NCBI GenBank assembly: GCA_032123435.1
Contig: JAQBFJ010000135.1
Coordinates: 1-35,517 of the forward strand
Source: JAQBFJ01 sp032123435
GTDB taxonomy: Bacteria; Verrucomicrobiota; Kiritimatiellia; UBA8416; JAQBFJ01
Reading direction: 5' to 3'
DNA: 35,517 nucleotides
Positions 23,601 through 31,672 of the stretch are shown here, in pieces. Position 1 is the stretch's first letter; the number at the start of each line of letters is the position of its first letter. The notes beneath the pieces were generated by a model. It saw only the letters and a list, made by a program, of their open reading frames with translations. It was not told the origin of the DNA and did no database searches. The position numbers were made by a program, and so were the translations under genes.

Positions 23601-24198
23601 TTATCAATTGACTTCCATTAAAGATGTTCAGGGCCTTCCGGATAAATCCGCTGTTAGACTGGGAGGCATTATTGCTCAACTCAAAACAAAGATCACCAAG
23701 ACAAAGAAGAATATGGCCGTAATAAAACTGGAGAATCTGGATGGTGACGTGGAAGTGATTGCCTTTCCCGAAACTTATCAGACTTACGGAACCCATATAA
23801 CGCCCGACGCCGCCGTCCTGGTGTGCGGGGAAGTATCAACCAGGGACGAAATCCCAAAAATCATCGCTCAGGAAATATATCCATTAACAAGCGCACCCGG
23901 CAATTTTGCCACACGTGTCGGCATTCATATCCCCGCCAGCAGTATCGAACCGGGGAAACTGGCGAGAGTAAAAGACATACTAAAGATCTATCCCGGCAAC
24001 ACACCTGTGATAATCTGCGTGCAATACCAGTCAGGCGAAAAGGTTTTTCTTGATACTGACACATCCTTGAATGTCACCGCTGACGAAGCTTTGGTCCACA
24101 AACTGGAACATGAACTGGGCGAAAGAAGCGTTTACGTAGCTGTAAGCAATAAGCCTTGCAAAAAGCCCAAACGACAGAACAGATATGCCTCCGATTGA
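20686..24198 (+). CDS. dnaE: DNA polymerase III alpha subunit
   Basis: The ATG at 20686 gives 1170 aa starting MKSQPFVHLHLHTCYSLLDG, the usual DnaE start; the open frame extends upstream but without homology. The PHP domain (about 5-270) keeps metal-binding residues (H10-x-H12, D43-H44, E69), so it may be an active nuclease, unlike that of E. coli. The polymerase catalytic aspartates are D411 and D413 in PPDFDIDF and D562 in KMDFLGLKTL. A helix-hairpin-helix region and a C-terminal OB fold (about 985-1060, VRLGGIIAQLKTKITKTKKN) follow. No strong ribosome site precedes the ATG. It is the only large plus-strand gene, divergent from gmhA and convergent with the pfkB-family gene. Confidence 0.97.
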   Translation: MKSQPFVHLHLHTCYSLLDGACRIGDVMDMAVQNNMPAVAITDHGVMYGIIDFYKNAKALGIKPILGCETYVAKNSRLDRKTDNIGAQANHLVLLATNETGYKNLTRLISAAHLEGFYYKPRIDKELLAAHHEGLIGLSACLQGEIMCHLTENNMDGAVRAAGEYADILGKDNFYLEVQDHGLSEQRKANLLLPELARKTGLPIVATNDVHYLKKEHARAHEILLCIQTQTIMSDPNRMRYRTEEFYMKTRQEMETVFRDFPHSLDTTLEVAEKCNVEFEFGQLHFPVFQVPQGYTQEQYLTKIGLDGLKQKYGIENPDNPRNDMERKVLGRFLQELNIIKQAGYINYYLVVWDFVNQARRLNIPVGPGRGSGGGSLLAYIIDIISIDPLEYDLIFERFLNLERISPPDFDIDFCQNRRSEVIDYVKEKYGHENVAQIITFGSLGAKTAIRDVGRVLEIPYSKCDLISKMVPEDPKITLKTALDMNPELKNMYKNDDDCTRILDHAFVLEGLYRNPGTHAAGVVIGEKPLIEIIPLARDKEKNQITQYSMEPLGDIGLLKMDFLGLKTLTVIQETIDIIKQFRNQDICIATITMNDKPTYDLLNRGDTIGVFQLESSGMRDLIRRVGINNIRDLIAMIALYRPGPMNMLDDYVKRKSGKAKITYDHALLEPVLKETYGVMLYQEQVLQAANVLAGYSLGEADILRRAMGKKKPEEMEKQREKFINGCKSVNNISPKLAGKIFDTIAKFAGYGFCKAHSTGYGIIAYQTAFLKANYPSEFMSALLSSEMGNPDKLPIFIAEVIEMNQEILPPNINASGVRFVPSDKGMRFGLAGIKNVGEGATQSIVAERTQNGLFTSLIDFCSRMNSQTINKKAIESLIRCGAFDSFGMHRAQLFNGLDFAMARASNINQDQISGQGNLFDALNQDAPGTLENDMPDCKKWHENELLSDEKELLGIYMSGHPLTQYSYLLKHYQLTSIKDVQGLPDKSAVRLGGIIAQLKTKITKTKKNMAVIKLENLDGDVEVIAFPETYQTYGTHITPDAAVLVCGEVSTRDEIPKIIAQEIYPLTSAPGNFATRVGIHIPASSIEPGKLARVKDILKIYPGNTPVIICVQYQSGEKVFLDTDTSLNVTADEALVHKLEHELGERSVYVAVSNKPCKKPKRQNRYASD

Positions 24199-24286
24199 TG
24201 GCGGACAGGCTGTTATAGGGATCAAAATCACTGCGTGGCCCTTTCAAATTACATTCAATCTACCGATGAATGATGTTCCGTCCTGA

Positions 24287-24420
24287 TCACTGTCTCGGCG
24301 CCAAACCTGCTATTTTAGCCTTGAAACTCCTCCGCTGCATGCCTAATATTTGCACATCCAGCGAGTTTAATTGTTGATTGAGGGTTGTGTGAATGACAAG
24401 CGGGAAAGCAAATTCCTGTC
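24287..24420 (-). pseudogene. Possible remnant of a helix-turn-helix C-terminus
   Basis: In the spacer between dnaE and the pfkB-family gene, one minus-strand frame without a start codon encodes LDVQILGMQRRSFKAKIAGL before a stop at 24287-24289. The pattern recalls the Fis-type helix-turn-helix at the end of NtrC-like activators. It is short and may be chance. Nothing else was seen in this 239-bp spacer. Confidence 0.2.
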
Positions 24421-24437
24421 AGTTCCAGAGATAAACG

Positions 24438-25370
24438 TCAGACATGCATCATTTTTCCAAGATCCAGCAATCGTTTGTCTATGTTTTCTCTGGTTAGTCT
24501 GCGAAGACCATCCAGGCTGAATCTCTCAACGCCGAACGACGCCACAACACTGCCATACAACAGCGATTTCCTGATTCCCGGTTCATCCTTTTTCTTGACC
24601 TCAGCCAATGCCCCAACGAAACCGCCGGCGAATAAATCACCGGCACCGGTGGGATCTACAACCTTATCAACAGGATAAGCCGGAACAATAAAAACACCTT
24701 TAGACGAAATCAGCATGGCGCCATGTTCTCCCTTTTTAATTACAACGTAATCCGGCCCCCAGCTTCGAATCGTATCTGCGCATTTTTTAAGATTATGCTC
24801 ACCCGTGAGCAGACGTGCCTCACTGTCGTTCAACATGAGCATATGGACTTTACTTATAAGTTTCATCAAGGGACCACGCGTCATATTGATCCAAAGATCC
24901 ATTGTATCGGCAACAACAAACTTAGGTGCCACAGCCTGGGAAAGCACATGCAATTGCAGGTCTGGCGATATATTGCTCAGCAATATGAAAGGCGCCGAAC
25001 GGTATGCCACGGGAAGCTCCGGGGAAAACGACTCGAAAACATTAAGTTCCGTTGAAAGCGTGCGTCTGTTGATCATGTCGGCCTCATAAACGCCAGACCA
25101 TCTGAATGTCTTGCCTTCAATGGTGTGCATCCCAGCCAGATCTATATTGAACTTCTTATACAATTTCTTGTATTTAGGCGGAAAATCGCTTCCTACAACT
25201 CCAACCATGCCAACTCTTGTGAAAAACGAGGCCGCCGTGCTGGCGTAACTTACAGATCCGCCAAGAATATCCGCATGCCGTGCCGCAGGTGTTTCTATAG
25301 TGTCAATACCTATAGAACCCACAATAATAACTTTAACCTTATTATTCTTTCTTTCTTCTCTCATATACAT
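24438..25370 (-). CDS. PfkB-family carbohydrate/nucleoside kinase
   Basis: This protein of about 310 aa belongs to the ribokinase/PfkB family, which phosphorylates sugars or nucleosides with ATP. The N-terminal GG motif is ILGGSVSYAS (35-44). The C-terminal signature DPTGAGDLFAGGF (239-251) contains the catalytic D245 and the anion hole. Substrate cannot be assigned; adenosine, fructose and aminoimidazole-riboside kinases share these motifs. The first ATG overlaps the thiE-like gene by 10 bp. The third codon, also ATG (25364), has better spacing from GGGAAG and may be the real start. The overlap with a thiamine-phosphate-synthase-like gene hints at a shared pathway. Confidence 0.9.
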   Translation of the reverse strand: MYMREERKNNKVKVIIVGSIGIDTIETPAARHADILGGSVSYASTAASFFTRVGMVGVVGSDFPPKYKKLYKKFNIDLAGMHTIEGKTFRWSGVYEADMINRRTLSTELNVFESFSPELPVAYRSAPFILLSNISPDLQLHVLSQAVAPKFVVADTMDLWINMTRGPLMKLISKVHMLMLNDSEARLLTGEHNLKKCADTIRSWGPDYVVIKKGEHGAMLISSKGVFIVPAYPVDKVVDPTGAGDLFAGGFVGALAEVKKKDEPGIRKSLLYGSVVASFGVERFSLDGLRRLTRENIDKRLLDLGKMMHV

Positions 25371-25957
25371 CTTCCCAGTATTCTTGATATTTGAGACATT
25401 TGCTCCGTTATTCTGCCACTATCAATAATCTCCGATCCAATACACAGACGGTACACACCCCCTTCGACAATTCTTCTGGCTTCATCAATGTTTGCAATGC
25501 CGGCGGCAAAGAGGGGTACACCGGAAATATTCTTGAGTAGGTTGAAATCAGATGGAGATCGCGCCCCTCCATTATGCATCAGATAATCAGCCCCTATTTC
25601 CAAGGCAAGCATTGCCTCATCCACAGACGAAGAAGAAAGGCCAATAACTTGGTCCATGCCAATGATTGATCTGGCCTGGCCAATTGATATATCGCTTCTG
25701 TCAAGATGGATGCCTGCAACATTGGCATGGTGGGCCAGATCAGGTGCATCAGCGATGATGAACAGCGCGTCTTCCTCCTTGCAAATGTTTCCCACCTCCT
25801 GCACAAGCGCGTCATTGAAACCAGCCTTATCAGCGGTTCTTATCTGTACCATATCCACTCCGCCTTTTATGGCATCCCTGCACAGCCTCGCCGCCTCAGA
25901 CGCCTCAAGACCGTCAACAGTCAATACCAGATAAAGAAGCGCATCCTCCAATCTCAT
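25361..25957 (-). CDS. Thiamine phosphate synthase/TenI-like protein with altered active site
   Basis: The 198-aa protein has the ThiE/TenI TIM-barrel pattern: VDMVQIRTADKAG (34-46), GIHLDRSDISIGQARSIIG, IGLSSSSVDEAMLALEIGADY and VPLFAAGIANIDEA. In ThiE the first motif is QLREK and the segment after GADY is GPIFPTxTK, which binds pyrophosphate and substrate. Here they read QIRTA and LMHNGGARSP, so key contacts are missing. It may be a divergent ThiE, a TenI-like protein or an enzyme for another substrate. It overlaps the downstream pfkB-family gene by 10 bp and lies 66 bp after amaP. No other thiamine genes and no visible TPP riboswitch are in the window. Confidence 0.75.
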   Translation of the reverse strand: MRLEDALLYLVLTVDGLEASEAARLCRDAIKGGVDMVQIRTADKAGFNDALVQEVGNICKEEDALFIIADAPDLAHHANVAGIHLDRSDISIGQARSIIGMDQVIGLSSSSVDEAMLALEIGADYLMHNGGARSPSDFNLLKNISGVPLFAAGIANIDEARRIVEGGVYRLCIGSEIIDSGRITEQMSQISRILGRCI

Positions 25958-26023
25958 GACGATAGAGCCTTCCTTGAAGCCAACATGATGAACGAATATC
26001 TACTCCATGATTCTTGCAGGAAT

Positions 26024-26557
26024 CTATTCCCGGCGCCCGGGAATATGTTCAGAAATAATATCTGTAACACTCACTTCAATTTGCCCGACTTCCGATATCC
26101 CCAGGCCATCCGTAAGACTTTCACGTATGCGCTGTTGGAGCAATCCGCATATTTCGTTAATTTGCGGCCCTGCCTTTATCTGGACGTTAACAATCATATT
26201 TATTCGACCTCTTTCCGGAATCACCTTTGGCTTCATACGCATAATCGACGGAAATTCCTCCATCAGTTTCATAACATAATCGGATATTGCGTCCGTGCTT
26301 ATGCTTACGGTTCCACCGTCATTTCGGAACGAAAGGAACTGGCCGCGCGTCTTTCTGCGCATCCCGGTCAGCGCGAACAGCAAACCTGTCACGAATAAAG
26401 TCAGACCAGCATAAATGGTATATAACCGTTCCATCTGAATAATACGTATAAGCTCCCAGCGTAACCCGGGAACAAAAGCGGCTCCCGTCACCAGCGCTCC
26501 GCTGATCAGCAGGATAACAAGCACTATTATTCTAATTATTCTGTGCAATATACTCAT
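26024..26557 (-). CDS. amaP: AmaP-like membrane protein with Asp23/Gls24-type domain
   Basis: The ATG at 26557 has a CAGGAG ribosome site at good spacing; an in-frame ATG at 26590 does not. The 177-aa product has two membrane helices (about 8-28 and 46-66), then a cytoplasmic domain (about 80-165) of the Asp23/Gls24 type: GTVSISTDAISDYVMKLMEE, VNVQIKAGPQINEICGLLQQRIRESL and ISEVGQIEVSVTDI. In Firmicutes AmaP anchors the alkaline shock protein Asp23 at the membrane. No asp23 gene is next to it. It sits between aroQ and the thiE-like gene. Confidence 0.8.
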   Translation of the reverse strand: MSILHRIIRIIVLVILLISGALVTGAAFVPGLRWELIRIIQMERLYTIYAGLTLFVTGLLFALTGMRRKTRGQFLSFRNDGGTVSISTDAISDYVMKLMEEFPSIMRMKPKVIPERGRINMIVNVQIKAGPQINEICGLLQQRIRESLTDGLGISEVGQIEVSVTDIISEHIPGRRE

Positions 26558-26611
26558 AACTACTCCTGGTTGTGTGATATCATTGTTCACTCTTAAGCTT
26601 TACTGCCTGAC

Positions 26612-27055
26612 TCATTTCTGTTTGGCTCGCAGATATTCTACCATAGCCTCCAGCCCCAGCACATAACTCATCCATCCGAATCCGGTAATCTGCCCTATGC
26701 ATGCTGCAGCCGTCAGGCTTGTGTGTCTGAATTCTTCCCTTGCATATACATTTGACAAATGCACCTCAATGCACGGCACACAGCATGCCTGCAATGCGTC
26801 TCTCAACGCAACACTGGTATGGGTATAAGCCGCCGGATTAAGTATTAACCCGTCAAACCGACCATGGCTTTCACCAATTGCCGTAACCAGCACGCCTTCT
26901 TCATTGCTCTGGAGTGATTCTATCTCAACTTTCAGCTGATCCGCCATGGCTTTAACCTTGTTTATAATGTCATCAAGGGTTACCTGCCCGTAGACATCCG
27001 GCTCCCGTTTGCCGAGCAGTCCCAGGTTTGGTCCGTTTAAAATCAGAATCTTCAT
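26612..27055 (-). CDS. aroQ: Type II 3-dehydroquinate dehydratase
   Basis: The 147-aa enzyme converts 3-dehydroquinate to 3-dehydroshikimate in the shikimate pathway. Type II motifs are present: NGPNLGLLGKREPDVYG (5-21, with the catalytic Tyr), LILNPAAYTHTSVALRDAL, and EVHLSNVYAREEFRHTS with the active-site His. The length is typical of the dodecameric enzyme. The ATG at 27055 has an AAGGAG site. It follows ricT by 11 bp and so is cotranscribed with it. Confidence 0.97.
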   Translation of the reverse strand: MKILILNGPNLGLLGKREPDVYGQVTLDDIINKVKAMADQLKVEIESLQSNEEGVLVTAIGESHGRFDGLILNPAAYTHTSVALRDALQACCVPCIEVHLSNVYAREEFRHTSLTAAACIGQITGFGWMSYVLGLEAMVEYLRAKQK

Positions 27056-27066
27056 TTTCGATCTCC

Positions 27067-27864
27067 TTATTTCAGTTCACTTACCGGACATTCATGCATC
27101 CTGCCGTCATCCAACTGAACCTTAACGCGTTGAGCAATAATATTCGAGCTTATAACATGTCCTTTGCCGGCTGAACACTCCACTTTGACACCGTCACGCG
27201 GAATACCCTTACTCATTTGCACGTATTGATCATACTCAAAACGCAGACAACATCTCAATCTTCCGCAACTGCCGCTTATAGCCGCCGGATTCATCGATAG
27301 TTTCTGTACTTTTGCTGTTTTGGCATTAATCGACTCAAAGTGATGCAGCCATGTGCAGCAGCATAACGAACGGCCGCACGGCCCCATGCCTCCGATTATA
27401 CCTGCTTCATCCCGGACACCAATCTGCTTCATTTCTATTCGAGCATGCAGTTCTTCAGCAAGCTCTTTTATCATTTCTCTGAAATCAACTCTCTTCTCAG
27501 CGGTAAATGTTATGATAAGAGCCGCGCGGTCGAAACTGTACCTCACACGCACAAGACACATGTCAAGGCCATGCTGTTTCGCTTTAGCCAGCGACGTTTC
27601 GGCTGCCATTTTGTTCATCAAAGCATTTTCCTGCGCCTTGGCTTGATCCTGTAAAGTCGCACAACGCACAACATGGGATCGTTCTCCCTCGCGTTTGCAT
27701 GCCGATCCGCATTCAGTGAGCTTTTTTACCCGCCCATATTCCATGATTCCATCAACATTAACTATACACATGTCTTCTTCATGAATCGCTAAATCGGGCG
27801 GACTTTCGCACACGACATGAAACCCATCATCTATTTCAATATATGCATTTCTGACCATAGACAT
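27067..27864 (-). CDS. ricT: PSP1-domain protein RicT (YaaT)
   Basis: The 265-aa protein has the cysteine-rich PSP1/YaaT core: GGMGPCGRSLCCCTWL (158-173) and ISGSCGRLRCCLRFEYDQY (196-214). In Bacillus RicT forms a complex with RicA and RicF that carries Fe-S clusters and modulates RNase Y; its cysteines bind a cluster. The ricA and ricF genes are not seen here. The order tmk-holB-ricT resembles the Bacillus neighbourhood. The second ATG (27858, third codon) is seven bases from an AGGG site and may be the true start. A small hairpin (27875-27889) lies just upstream. Confidence 0.93.
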   Translation of the reverse strand: MSMVRNAYIEIDDGFHVVCESPPDLAIHEEDMCIVNVDGIMEYGRVKKLTECGSACKREGERSHVVRCATLQDQAKAQENALMNKMAAETSLAKAKQHGLDMCLVRVRYSFDRAALIITFTAEKRVDFREMIKELAEELHARIEMKQIGVRDEAGIIGGMGPCGRSLCCCTWLHHFESINAKTAKVQKLSMNPAAISGSCGRLRCCLRFEYDQYVQMSKGIPRDGVKVECSAGKGHVISSNIIAQRVKVQLDDGRMHECPVSELK

Positions 27865-27874
27865 ACCCTGATAA

Positions 27875-27889
27875 CCGGCAGTTAGCCGG
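27875..27889 (-). other. Small hairpin before the ricT ribosome site
   Basis: CCGGC and GCCGG form a perfect 5-bp stem with a 5-nt loop, ending about ten bases before the ricT start region. It may shape translation initiation. The effect is inferred from position only. Confidence 0.35.
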
Positions 27890-28001
27890 ATAGAACAACA
27901 ATCCAGATTAAGTTACCATAATGACCGGGAACAATTCAACACATGCGTGCCCGCAAATACGGCAGAAACACCGAAAAAGCGTCTGCGACGTGTTTCTCTT
28001 G

Positions 28002-28973
28002 TCATTCTAACCCGCTGAATCCGGAACTCATTACAGAACTTTCAGGCAGGTTCCTGGACAATTGTTCATTCATATGTTCAATAATTTCAACATTATGCCA
28101 CGCTCTGACAAAAGTCTGTTTTTTCGCCTTCTGTTTCAACACCTGAACATGCTCATTGTTATGCAGAAACTCATTACAGCCACATGTGAGCAAAAGGATA
28201 TCCCTGTGCCACTGCAGAATTAAGCGCATTAATTCCAAACGCGCTTCCCTGTAGCGCGCATTAACCCGCGCGTCAAATGTTGCGTTATCCTCATCACGCG
28301 TTTCCTCTTCTGCAATTTCAAGCTCCCTGGCTTCTACTTCACTTTTCATGTCTTTCATCAGACGCACAAACTGTTCGGCATACGCCAGCCGCGCCACTAT
28401 ACCGGCATTACTGGTGTTTTCACTTCCGCTTGCACACGAGACAAGAATATTAAAGGCCGCGTCGCGCACATTGTCCGCCAGAATATTGGATGTGCCTGAT
28501 ATTATGATTCGCTGACAGCGAGATCTTATTGTCGGCAGAAGTGCGTCCGAATTATCTGTCATCAGAAAGAATATGCTCTTACCGGGCGGCTCCTCGAGAG
28601 TCTTGAGAAACGCATTGGCAGCTTCCGCGCTCATTCTGTCAGCTCCGGCAAGAACACATGTTTTCCACGAGCCACCAAACGATGTCTGGAATATTCGAGA
28701 TGATGACTCCTTGATCTGCTCAACGGAAATAATACGCGATTTCTTATGTGGTTCAATCCACATCAGATCCGGATGAACATGTGTTATTATCTGCCTGCAA
28801 GCCGGACAATTACGACAGGGCTTCTCTTTTTCCTCGCAAAACAGGATCGCAAGTGCGTTCTCCGTGAATTCGGATACTCCGCCGCGCATTGGGCCAATAA
28901 CAACATAAGCCTGCGCCAGCCGTCCGGCCTCATGGCCGCGTCTGAAATTATTCAGCGCGTCGTTTACAGTCAT
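28002..28973 (-). CDS. holB: DNA polymerase III delta-prime subunit
   Basis: The ATG at 28973 has AAGGA at good spacing and gives 323 aa starting MTVNDALNNFRRGHEAGRLAQAY; a GTG at 28997 lacks a ribosome site. The clamp-loader AAA+ features are visible: the zinc module CRNCPACRQI (four Cys of the holB/dnaX type), ADRMSAEAANAFLKTLEEPP, and the sensor/arginine-finger motif PTIRSRCQR. The Walker A position reads GPMRGGVSEFT without GKT, as in delta-prime, which does not need ATP hydrolysis. It loads the sliding clamp with DnaX and HolA. It lies between tmk and ricT. Confidence 0.92.
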   Translation of the reverse strand: MTVNDALNNFRRGHEAGRLAQAYVVIGPMRGGVSEFTENALAILFCEEKEKPCRNCPACRQIITHVHPDLMWIEPHKKSRIISVEQIKESSSRIFQTSFGGSWKTCVLAGADRMSAEAANAFLKTLEEPPGKSIFFLMTDNSDALLPTIRSRCQRIIISGTSNILADNVRDAAFNILVSCASGSENTSNAGIVARLAYAEQFVRLMKDMKSEVEARELEIAEEETRDEDNATFDARVNARYREARLELMRLILQWHRDILLLTCGCNEFLHNNEHVQVLKQKAKKQTFVRAWHNVEIIEHMNEQLSRNLPESSVMSSGFSGLE

Positions 28974-29050
28974 AACGCATCCTTTTGCTGTAGACACTAC
29001 AAAATATCGTCACATAGCAACGTATTGTTCAGCACCACGTCGACGCGCAT

Positions 29051-29701
29051 TTAATCTGCGTGACTTTTCAAGCAGGTTAAAGCCATTTTCCTTATTTCCC
29101 TGCCGACAACATCCATTGCACGATTTGCTTCCACAACTTTAAAACGCGCGGGCCATCTTTTGGCCAAATCCAGATAACCAGCTCGCACTTTTTCGTGAAA
29201 GGTGATTGACTCTCGTTCTATACGGTCTAATTCACGGCCATTTTTTTCATTCCGTTCAGCCAGACGTTTAAATCCAAGTTCTACATCTATATCCATCAGA
29301 ATGGTCAGATCAGGCACCAGCTCGTCCGAAGAAAAGGAATTTATGGTCATTATTTTATCTATGTCGAACCCGCGACCATATCCCTGATATGCAGTTGTAG
29401 AGTCCGCGAAACGGTCGCATACAACAATCTTTCCAGCCTCAAGCGCCGGCAATATAACACAACGTACAAGCTGAGCGCGACTTGCCTCAAACAGGAACAT
29501 TTCTGTTTCGGGACATAACTGTTCGCCTGTTTTGTCATATTGCAGAATCTCACGGATGACATCACCAACACGCGTACCACCCGGTTCATGCGCGGCAACT
29601 ACATCATAACCCTGACCACGCAAATACTCGACCAGCAAAGCGGCTTGTGTTGACTTGCCACTGCCTTCCGGGCCCTCAAACGTAATAAATATTCCCTGCA
29701 T
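29051..29701 (-). CDS. tmk: Thymidylate kinase
   Basis: The 216-aa enzyme phosphorylates dTMP to dTDP. The P-loop is FEGPEGSGKST (8-18), followed by HEPGGTRVGDVIREIL and the DRFADSTTAYQGYGRG segment that binds dTMP, then a lid region near LAERNEKNGRELDRIE. Length is normal. It lies 21 bp after cysS and 77 bp before holB, in the long minus-strand housekeeping run. No strong ribosome site precedes the ATG at 29701, so coupling to cysS is plausible. Confidence 0.97.
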   Translation of the reverse strand: MQGIFITFEGPEGSGKSTQAALLVEYLRGQGYDVVAAHEPGGTRVGDVIREILQYDKTGEQLCPETEMFLFEASRAQLVRCVILPALEAGKIVVCDRFADSTTAYQGYGRGFDIDKIMTINSFSSDELVPDLTILMDIDVELGFKRLAERNEKNGRELDRIERESITFHEKVRAGYLDLAKRWPARFKVVEANRAMDVVGREIRKMALTCLKSHAD

Positions 29702-29722
29702 ACTATTCTTTAAAACGCCCTG

Positions 29723-31126
29723 TTATTTCGTCAATTTTCTCAATTTCTGTCCGTCAGACGTGTCTTTTACTTCCCATCCAAGTTCAGCAAGCTTTTCCCG
29801 TATCACATCAGATTCCGCCCAGTTTTTGACCTGGCGTGCCTGCATACGTTCTGCAAGAAGCTGTTTCACGTCATCCCCGATCTGACCCTCATCTTTACTG
29901 TTTATAAAACCAAGCACGCTGTCGAATTCACCCATCAAATGCAAAGCCGCACCAGCCGCGTCAAAGCCTTCCGAACGATCAAGAAGCCTGTTCCCTTCGT
30001 GCACCATGTCGAATAACGCAGCCAATGCTTCTGGAACATTCAGATCATTGTCCATTGCCTCAACGAACCCGTGACGCGCGTTACTCAACCATTCACACTC
30101 TTCTCCAGCCGCCCGGCGTTCCATCTTCTCAGCTTCTTCAAGTCTTTCCCTGAATTCATCCAATCTCTGCAATGCCGCCCGCGCGCCGTCAAGGGCGCCA
30201 AACGTAAAGTTCAACGACTGCCTGTAATGCGAAGCCGTGAGCACATACCGAATTTCCCGACCGGTATATCCTTTGTTCAGAACATCGCGGACAGTATAAA
30301 AATTACCTGACGACTTAGCCATTTTCCGGCCGTCAACAACAAGGTATCCACAATGCATCCAGTATTTTACAAATGGCTTGCCGGTACTTCCTTCACTTTG
30401 CGCTGCTTCATTTTCATGATGCGGGAAGATATTATCCACCCCGCCCGTGTGCAGATCAAAACTTTCACCAAGATATTTCATGCTCATCGCGGAACATTCT
30501 ATATGCCAGCCTGGCCGGCCTTTCCCCCATGGTGAATCCCACCCAACATCGCCATCTGCTTCATTCCATGCCTTCCAAAGCGCGAAATCACCCACATTTT
30601 CCTTGTCATATTCGTCCTGCGCCACCCGTGCTCCGGCACGAAGTCCTGTTGAATCAAGATGGGCAAGCTTGCCGTAACCGGCGAATTTCGCGACGTTGAA
30701 ATAGACCGATCCATCTTCTGACTTATAGGCAAGTCCTTTATCGAACAGACGTTCTATCAAAATCTGCATATCCGCAATATGATCGGTGGCTGCGGGATAA
30801 AATTCAGCAGGCTCAATATTTAAAACTTTCAGATCTTCAAAAAACGCTTCCTTGTATTTCTGTGTATAATCGTCAAGACGAACACCTGCCTCCATTGAGC
30901 CCTTGATCGTTTTATCATCAATGTCAGTCAGGTTCATTACCTGCGTAACCTGATAGCCGCAGAATTTCAGGTAACGCCGCAAGACATCCTCAAATACATA
31001 GGCGCGGAAATTGCCCACATGCGCGTAATTGTAAACAGTCGGGCCGCATGTATACATTCTAACTCTATTTCCGTCAGCAGGCTTGAATTCTTCCTGTTGT
31101 CTGGTCAGAGTGTTGTAAACCCTCAC
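29723..31126 (-). CDS. cysS: Cysteinyl-tRNA synthetase
   Basis: The 467-aa class I synthetase charges tRNA-Cys. The HIGH-type motif is HVGN (36-39) in TCGPTVYNYAHVGNFRAY, and KMAKS (268-272) matches KMSKS. The zinc ligands C27, C211 (HIECSAMS), H236 and E240 (HHENE) are all present. Length is normal. The start is a GTG at 31126, directly after the ispF stop, with a GGAGG site inside the end of ispF, so the two genes are translationally coupled. Confidence 0.98.
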   Translation of the reverse strand: MRVYNTLTRQQEEFKPADGNRVRMYTCGPTVYNYAHVGNFRAYVFEDVLRRYLKFCGYQVTQVMNLTDIDDKTIKGSMEAGVRLDDYTQKYKEAFFEDLKVLNIEPAEFYPAATDHIADMQILIERLFDKGLAYKSEDGSVYFNVAKFAGYGKLAHLDSTGLRAGARVAQDEYDKENVGDFALWKAWNEADGDVGWDSPWGKGRPGWHIECSAMSMKYLGESFDLHTGGVDNIFPHHENEAAQSEGSTGKPFVKYWMHCGYLVVDGRKMAKSSGNFYTVRDVLNKGYTGREIRYVLTASHYRQSLNFTFGALDGARAALQRLDEFRERLEEAEKMERRAAGEECEWLSNARHGFVEAMDNDLNVPEALAALFDMVHEGNRLLDRSEGFDAAGAALHLMGEFDSVLGFINSKDEGQIGDDVKQLLAERMQARQVKNWAESDVIREKLAELGWEVKDTSDGQKLRKLTK

Positions 31127-31606
31127 TTACACCTCCACTGCGGCAACGCTCATCACGGCAATTCCTTCATTACGGCCAATAAATCCCATTCCTTCAGTGG
31201 TTTTCGCCTTAATGGATACTTTCTCCATTTTGATGCCGACAACATCAGCTATGCTTTTCCGCATCTTATCAATATACGAAGCCAGCCTGGGGTTCTCGGC
31301 AATGATCGTCGCGTCTATGTTGACCACAACAGCCTTGTGTGCGGAAACGATTTTCATTGTTCTCCTCAGGAGATCAATACTGTCTGAATCTTTCCATTTC
31401 GGATCACTGTCGGGAAAATGCTTTCCTATGTCACCACCAGCCACGGCGCCAAGCAGTGCGTCAATTATAGCATGACATAACACGTCGGCATCCGAATGAC
31501 CGGTCAGCCCCATCTCATGCTGAATGCGCACTCCTCCAAGCACAAGCCGTCTGCGCTTGGCAAAACGGTGTGCGTCAAAACCTATACCACTATGGAACTT
31601 TTTCAT
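31127..31606 (-). CDS. ispF: 2-C-methyl-D-erythritol 2,4-cyclodiphosphate synthase
   Basis: The 159-aa enzyme makes the cyclic diphosphate of the MEP isoprenoid pathway. The metal ligands D11 and H13 (GFDAHRF) and H45 (HSDADVLCH) are present, as are the family segments GDIGKHFPDSDPKW and TTEGMGFIGRNEGIAVMSV. Length is typical. It is coupled to cysS and follows the ldh2-like gene after 66 bp. ispD, often adjacent or fused, is not in the window. Confidence 0.98.
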   Translation of the reverse strand: MKKFHSGIGFDAHRFAKRRRLVLGGVRIQHEMGLTGHSDADVLCHAIIDALLGAVAGGDIGKHFPDSDPKWKDSDSIDLLRRTMKIVSAHKAVVVNIDATIIAENPRLASYIDKMRKSIADVVGIKMEKVSIKAKTTEGMGFIGRNEGIAVMSVAAVEV

Positions 31607-31672
31607 GATTTATGACTCTACCCCAGGCCGGGGCATGGCGACAATTGATTTTTTCCTTTTACCGATAGTCCG

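Noticed and set aside
25958..26023. TPP riboswitch before the thiE-like gene
   Set aside because: The 66-bp spacer is too short, and the conserved CUGAGA and ACCUGA elements were not seen.
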